DNA of 64,000 nt from assembly GCA_000163995.1 (NCBI GenBank), contig CM000855.1:468583-532582 (forward strand), in the 5' to 3' direction. The stretch comes from Campylobacter jejuni subsp. jejuni 414 (GTDB lineage: Bacteria; Campylobacterota; Campylobacteria; Campylobacterales; Campylobacteraceae). Positions 60,448-64,000 of this stretch are shown here, in pieces. The position numbers and the translations under genes are program-made. The notes below the pieces were generated by a model. It was not told the DNA's origin. It was given only the letters and a program-made list of their open reading frames with translations, and did not search any database. The stretch's first letter is position 1; every line of letters begins with the position of its first letter.

Positions 60448-61309
60448 ATGCAAAATAAAATAGATTATAAAAATGTTAAAAAAATTGGACTTGTTACACG
60501 ACCTAATGTGAGTTTAGATAAAGAAATTTTAAAACTTCAATCAATTTTATTTATATATAAAGTTGAACTTGTGTTATTTAAAGAAAGTTCTAAAATTTTA
60601 GATTTGCCAAAGTATGAACTAGATGATTTGTTTAAAATATCTGATTTTGTTATTTCTTTGGGTGGAGATGGAACTTTGATTTCTTTGTGCCGTAAAGCTT
60701 GTGAATATGATAAAGCGGTTTTAGGAATTCATGCTGGACATTTGGGTTTTTTGACAGATTTTAAAGTGGATGAAGCTGAAAATTTTTTTCAAGCTTTTTT
60801 TCAAGGAGAATTTAGAATAGAAAAGCCTTATTTGTTAAGTGTTTTTTTGGAAGATAAACAGGGAAAAATTTTAGAAAAATTAGCTTTTAATGATGTGGTT
60901 ATCAGTAAAGATAATAAAGTTTCTATGGCTCATATAGAGGTTTTTAGAAAAGAAAAGAAATTTAATGAGTATTTTGGTGATGGACTTATTGTTGCAACTC
61001 CTGCAGGTTCAACAGCTTATAATTTAAGTGCAAATGGGCCTATAGTTTATACCTTGGCTCAAGCTTTTATATTAACTCCTGTTTGTTCACATTCTTTAAC
61101 GCAACGCCCTATTGTCTTGCCAAAAGGTTTTGAAATAGAGATTATGGCAAAGGATTGTATGCTTTGTATTGATGGACAAGAAAATTATAAAATGAATGAT
61201 TTTAAAAGTATAAAAGTGGGTTTAAGTGATAAAAATGTGGCTTTAATTCACCCAAAAAATAGAGATTATTTTCAAATTTTAAAAGAAAAAATTGCATTGG
61301 GGAAATTGA
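60448..61309 (+). CDS. nadK: NAD kinase NadK, 3' frame probably altered by one inserted A
   Basis: NadK phosphorylates NAD to NADP. It has [16 protein letters not shown] (the GGDG motif, about residues 70-85), [13 protein letters not shown], and [17 protein letters not shown]. As written, the frame does not stop at the usual place but runs into recN up to 61587 (379 codons). Reducing the A6 run at 61286-61291 to five As ends the protein EKLHWGN with TGA at 61307-61309, giving 286 residues, the normal size. The recN ATG overlaps that stop. The apparent NadK-RecN fusion is thus probably an artefact. Confidence 0.92.
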
Positions 61310-62833
61310 TGATAAATAGAATTTTTATGAAAGAAAATCTTGGTTTTAAAAAAGCTGAGCTTGAAATTTCTAAAGGGTTTACTGTTTTTACAGGACTGAG
61401 TGGAGCTGGAAAATCAGTCTTGTTTAAAGGAATTTTATCTGCATTTTCTTTGAGTGAAAGCGAAGCTAAGATTGTTGAAATAGAGCTTGATGATGAGTTG
61501 GATTTGGAAAGTTTTGGTATAGAAAGTGAAAAGGAGAATGTTTTTAAGCTTTTAAAAGAAAAAAAGCACAAAGTATTTTATCAATAATCAAAGCATAGCT
61601 AAAAAAAGCTTGCAAAATTTAAGCAAAACTTTTATTAAGTATTTAAGTCCAAAAGAAAATAATGAATTTGAAAATGAAAAATTTTTAAATCTCTTAGATA
61701 TTTTAGAGATACAAGAAAATGCAAATTTTATTTCTTTTTTAGAAGATTTTAAAAAAGATTTTAATGTTTACAGTCAAATTTCTAATGATCTTAATGTAAT
61801 TTTAGAAGAAGAAAAAAAAGTAGAAGAATTAAAAGAATTAACTAGGGTGCAAATTGAGAAAATTTCAAGTATCAATCCTAAAATAGGTGAATATGAAGAG
61901 CTTTTAACACTTAAAAAAAAGCTTTCTAAAAAAGATAAACTAGAAGAAGCTTGGAGCAAGGCAGAGCGTATTTTTGAATTTGAAAAAGTTGTCATTGAAG
62001 CTTTAAATTTAAGCGAAGTTGATGCGAGTTTTTTTAGCGAATGTTTAAATGAGTTGCGTGTGATTTGTGAAAATCAAAAAATGGAAGATTTGGATTTTGA
62101 TGTGGAGACGCTTTTAGATCGCATTGAAAAACTATCCTATCTTATCAAGCGTTATGAAAGCATAGAAAATGCTTTAGAGATCTTAACGCAAAAAAAACAT
62201 GAACTAGAGCATTATGAAAATATAAGTTTTGAAAAAAAAGAACTTGAGAAAAAATTTCAAAAATTAAAACAAAAACTAGAAGAAAAAGCACAAATTTTAA
62301 GCCAAACAAGAAAGAGAAATCTTAAAAAATTAGAAAAATACCTAAATGATTATCTTAAAAATCTTTATATGAAAGATGCAAATTTAACACTTAAAGAAAA
62401 TGAAAAAATTTCAATTTTAGGTAAAGATGAAGTAATGTTAGATATTAATTTAGCTAATTTAAAAAACTTAAGTTCGGGTGAATTAAATCGCTTAAGACTC
62501 GCTTTTATAGCTACAGAATGCAAAATTTTAAACGCAGGTAAAGGGATACTATTTTTAGATGAAATTGATTCAAATTTAAGCGGAAAAGAAGCTATGAGTA
62601 TAGCTAAGGTTTTAGAAGAGCTATCTAGGTTTTATCAAATTTTTGCCATTTCTCATTTGCCTCAAGTTTCTTCTAAAGCACACAATCATTTTTTGGTTGA
62701 AAAAAATGGTGAAGAAAGCAAGGTTAAGAAGCTTAATCAAGAAGAAAGAATTAAAGAGCTTGCTAGAATGGTGAGTGGGGAGCTTGTTAGCGATGAAGCA
62801 ATAGAGTTTGCTAAAACTTTGTTTAAGAATTAA
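61309..62833 (+). pseudogene. recN: recN, DNA repair ATPase, one-base frameshift
   Basis: RecN is an SMC-like protein that acts in double-strand break repair. It begins [20 protein letters not shown] with Walker [14 protein letters not shown]. The frame ends at 61587, while the rest opens in the next frame: [20 protein letters not shown], a long coiled coil, then [17 protein letters not shown] (signature), [18 protein letters not shown] (Walker B) and [19 protein letters not shown]. Changing A7 (61559-61565) to A6 joins them as [20 protein letters not shown], giving 507 residues. The break is at a short A-run, so read error is likely. Confidence 0.85.
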
Positions 62834-62856
62834 GCGGATTTTTTATTTTGCTATGT

Positions 62857-62862
62857 TAAAAT
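62857..62862 (+). promoter_or_regulatory. Candidate -10 box of cbrR
   Basis: TAAAAT preceded by ATGT lies 72 bases before the cbrR ATG, in the 100-base recN-cbrR gap. The long leader and a weak ribosome binding region (AAGG at 62920-62923) leave room for other signals. Confidence 0.35.
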
Positions 62863-62933
62863 TGTGTAACTATGAAAATTTCTTTTCTTTGAAGAGAAAT
62901 ATTAAAAATTTTTTAGATTAAGGTTGTTGCACT

Positions 62934-64000
62934 ATGAGTAAAAAAATTTTAATTATTGATGATAACAAAATGCTTGGTAAACTTTTAGCTAAGAAAATTC
63001 AAATGACTTTGGATTATGAGGTGGATATTGCTTTTGGTTTTGCTGAAACTAAAGAATTAATGAATAATGATTATTTTTTGGCTTTTGTGGATTTATGTTT
63101 ACCGGACGCTCCAAATGGTGAAGTTGTAGATTATGTTATAGAAAAGAAAATTCCCGCTATTGTTCTTACGGCTAGTAATGATAAGGCCACTAAAGAAAAA
63201 TTTATGGATAAAGATATACTAGATTATATTTTTAAAGAGAGTGAAACTTGTATTGATGATATTATTGGTTCTATTATGAAACTTAATCAGTATGCAAAAA
63301 CTAAAGTGATTCTAGCTATGAGTAAACTATCTGAGCGTAATGAAATTAAAAAAATACTTACTCAAAGACAATTTAATGTTTTAGCAGCAGCTCATGGGGA
63401 AGAGGCGATGAGTTATTTAAATGATAATAATGATGTTAAGCTTATCGTAGCAGATGTTAACATGCCAGTAATTAGTGGTTTTGAACTTTTAACTCAAGTA
63501 AGAGAGCGTTTTAGTGATGATGAACTAGGTGTGATTCTTTTGGGAGATCATAATGATTCATTTGAAGCAAACTCTTTTAAAAATGGCGTTAATGAATATT
63601 TATTTAAACCTTTAAGTAAAGAAAGCTTTAATTGTCGCTTAGATCGTTGCTTATCTTATATGGATGATAAAAAAATTTTAAGTACTTATAATATTTTAGA
63701 TCCTGTATCCGGAGTTAAAAATTATAACGCTTTAATTAATGGAATAGATGATTATTTTAATGAAATAGCAACAAAAGATGAGGAATTTGCCTTTGCTTTC
63801 TTAGATGTAGATAATCTTCAAATGATTAACGATGAATACGGCCATGGGGTTGGCGATGAAGTGATTAAAATTTGCGCCAATGAAATAGTTAATGAAACCA
63901 AAGGAAGAGATCTTGTGGGTAGATATAGTGCAGAAAAAATTTGCATTTTGCTTAAAAATATATCTCAAGAAAGAGCAATTAAAATCTTTTCTCGTATACG
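62934..64000 (+). CDS. cbrR: CbrR, two-receiver GGDEF-like response regulator (cut by window end)
   Basis: This matches C. jejuni CbrR, a response regulator needed for bile resistance. The 355 visible residues hold a first receiver domain with acidic pair D9-D10 and phospho-acceptor D53 (FVDLCLPD), a second receiver (about 125-240) that keeps IVADVNMP but lacks the acidic pair, and the start of a GGDEF domain (from about 255: DPVSGVKNYNALI, AFLDVDNLQMINDEYGHGVG). At the active site the GGDEF signature is replaced by GRYSAEKI, so cyclase activity is doubtful. The gene continues past 64000. Confidence 0.9.
   Translation, partial: MSKKILIIDDNKMLGKLLAKKIQMTLDYEVDIAFGFAETKELMNNDYFLAFVDLCLPDAPNGEVVDYVIEKKIPAIVLTASNDKATKEKFMDKDILDYIFKESETCIDDIIGSIMKLNQYAKTKVILAMSKLSERNEIKKILTQRQFNVLAAAHGEEAMSYLNDNNDVKLIVADVNMPVISGFELLTQVRERFSDDELGVILLGDHNDSFEANSFKNGVNEYLFKPLSKESFNCRLDRCLSYMDDKKILSTYNILDPVSGVKNYNALINGIDDYFNEIATKDEEFAFAFLDVDNLQMINDEYGHGVGDEVIKICANEIVNETKGRDLVGRYSAEKICILLKNISQERAIKIFSRI

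Noticed and set aside
60448-61587. A true NadK-RecN fusion protein
   Set aside because: Shortening one A-run restores both the normal NadK end and the normal RecN start with a TGATG overlap, as in related genomes.

Overview
This 64-kb window is AT-rich, densely coding DNA from an epsilonproteobacterium. Gene order and protein sequences match the Campylobacter jejuni chromosome from queA/tatC (about Cj0577c) to cbrR (Cj0643). Markers include Peb4, the pst operon, ferritin Cft, the hyp cluster, HobA, CbrR and a G-tract-controlled DUF2920 gene of the 617 family. I see no tRNA, rRNA, CRISPR array, prophage or insertion sequence. No stretch over 300 bases is gene-free once frameshifted genes are joined.

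Layout. 1-2.3 kb, minus strand: queA (start only), tatC, tatB, hemW. 2.4-11.6 kb, plus strand: a long tightly packed run nudH/rppH, lysC, hobA, holB, folP, ligA, a broken membrane protein gene, tlyA, ribF, cmoA. 11.6-14.2 kb, minus: two EexN-like lipoproteins, a UPF0126 membrane protein, a secreted nuclease, nth. 14.2-19.5 kb, plus: peb4, fba, a MotA/MotB-like pair, a PLP-dependent deaminase-like enzyme. 19.5-23.2 kb, minus: NSS symporter, MOSC protein, dsbD. 23.3-29.9 kb, plus: a decayed ppk2, an M20 amidohydrolase, macA-macB-tolC-like efflux. 29.9-34 kb, minus: ape1-patB-patA peptidoglycan O-acetylation genes and cft. 34.2-38 kb, plus: pstSCAB behind a Pho box. 38-41.3 kb: phase-variable DUF2920 hydrolase, MATE transporter, YgjP-like metalloprotein. 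41.3-48.5 kb: an unknown protein, then hypF-hypB-hypC-hypD-hypE-hypA for [NiFe]-hydrogenase maturation. 48.5-49.6 kb, minus: an HsdR-like nuclease where C. jejuni NCTC 11168 carries the autotransporter gene capA. 49.7-52.6 kb, minus: holA and rnr. 52.7-56.8 kb, plus: ilvC, YibQ-like deacetylase, dprA, ruvX, rsmB-like. 57-60.4 kb, minus: msrA, ppa, adk, aspS. 60.4-64 kb, plus: nadK, recN, cbrR (cut by the window end).

A striking feature is how many otherwise conserved genes are broken by a small indel, usually one base in a short A/T run: the Cj0587-like gene, cmoA, one eexN, the NSS symporter, the MOSC gene, ape1, the Cj0621-like gene, the nuclease, holA, the 3' end of rnr, nadK and recN. Because holA and nadK should be essential, many of these are probably sequencing or assembly errors. 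The ppk2 locus differs: it carries several frameshifts plus substitutions of key residues, so it is a real pseudogene. The DUF2920 gene is switched off by a G10 tract, which is ordinary Campylobacter phase variation.

The best candidates for a second look are the HsdR-like nuclease in the capA position, the phase-variable hydrolase whose catalytic elbow directly follows the G tract, the orphan MotA/MotB-like pair resembling ZorAB, the 11-bp tandem repeat in front of macAB, and the apparently leaderless nadK mRNA.
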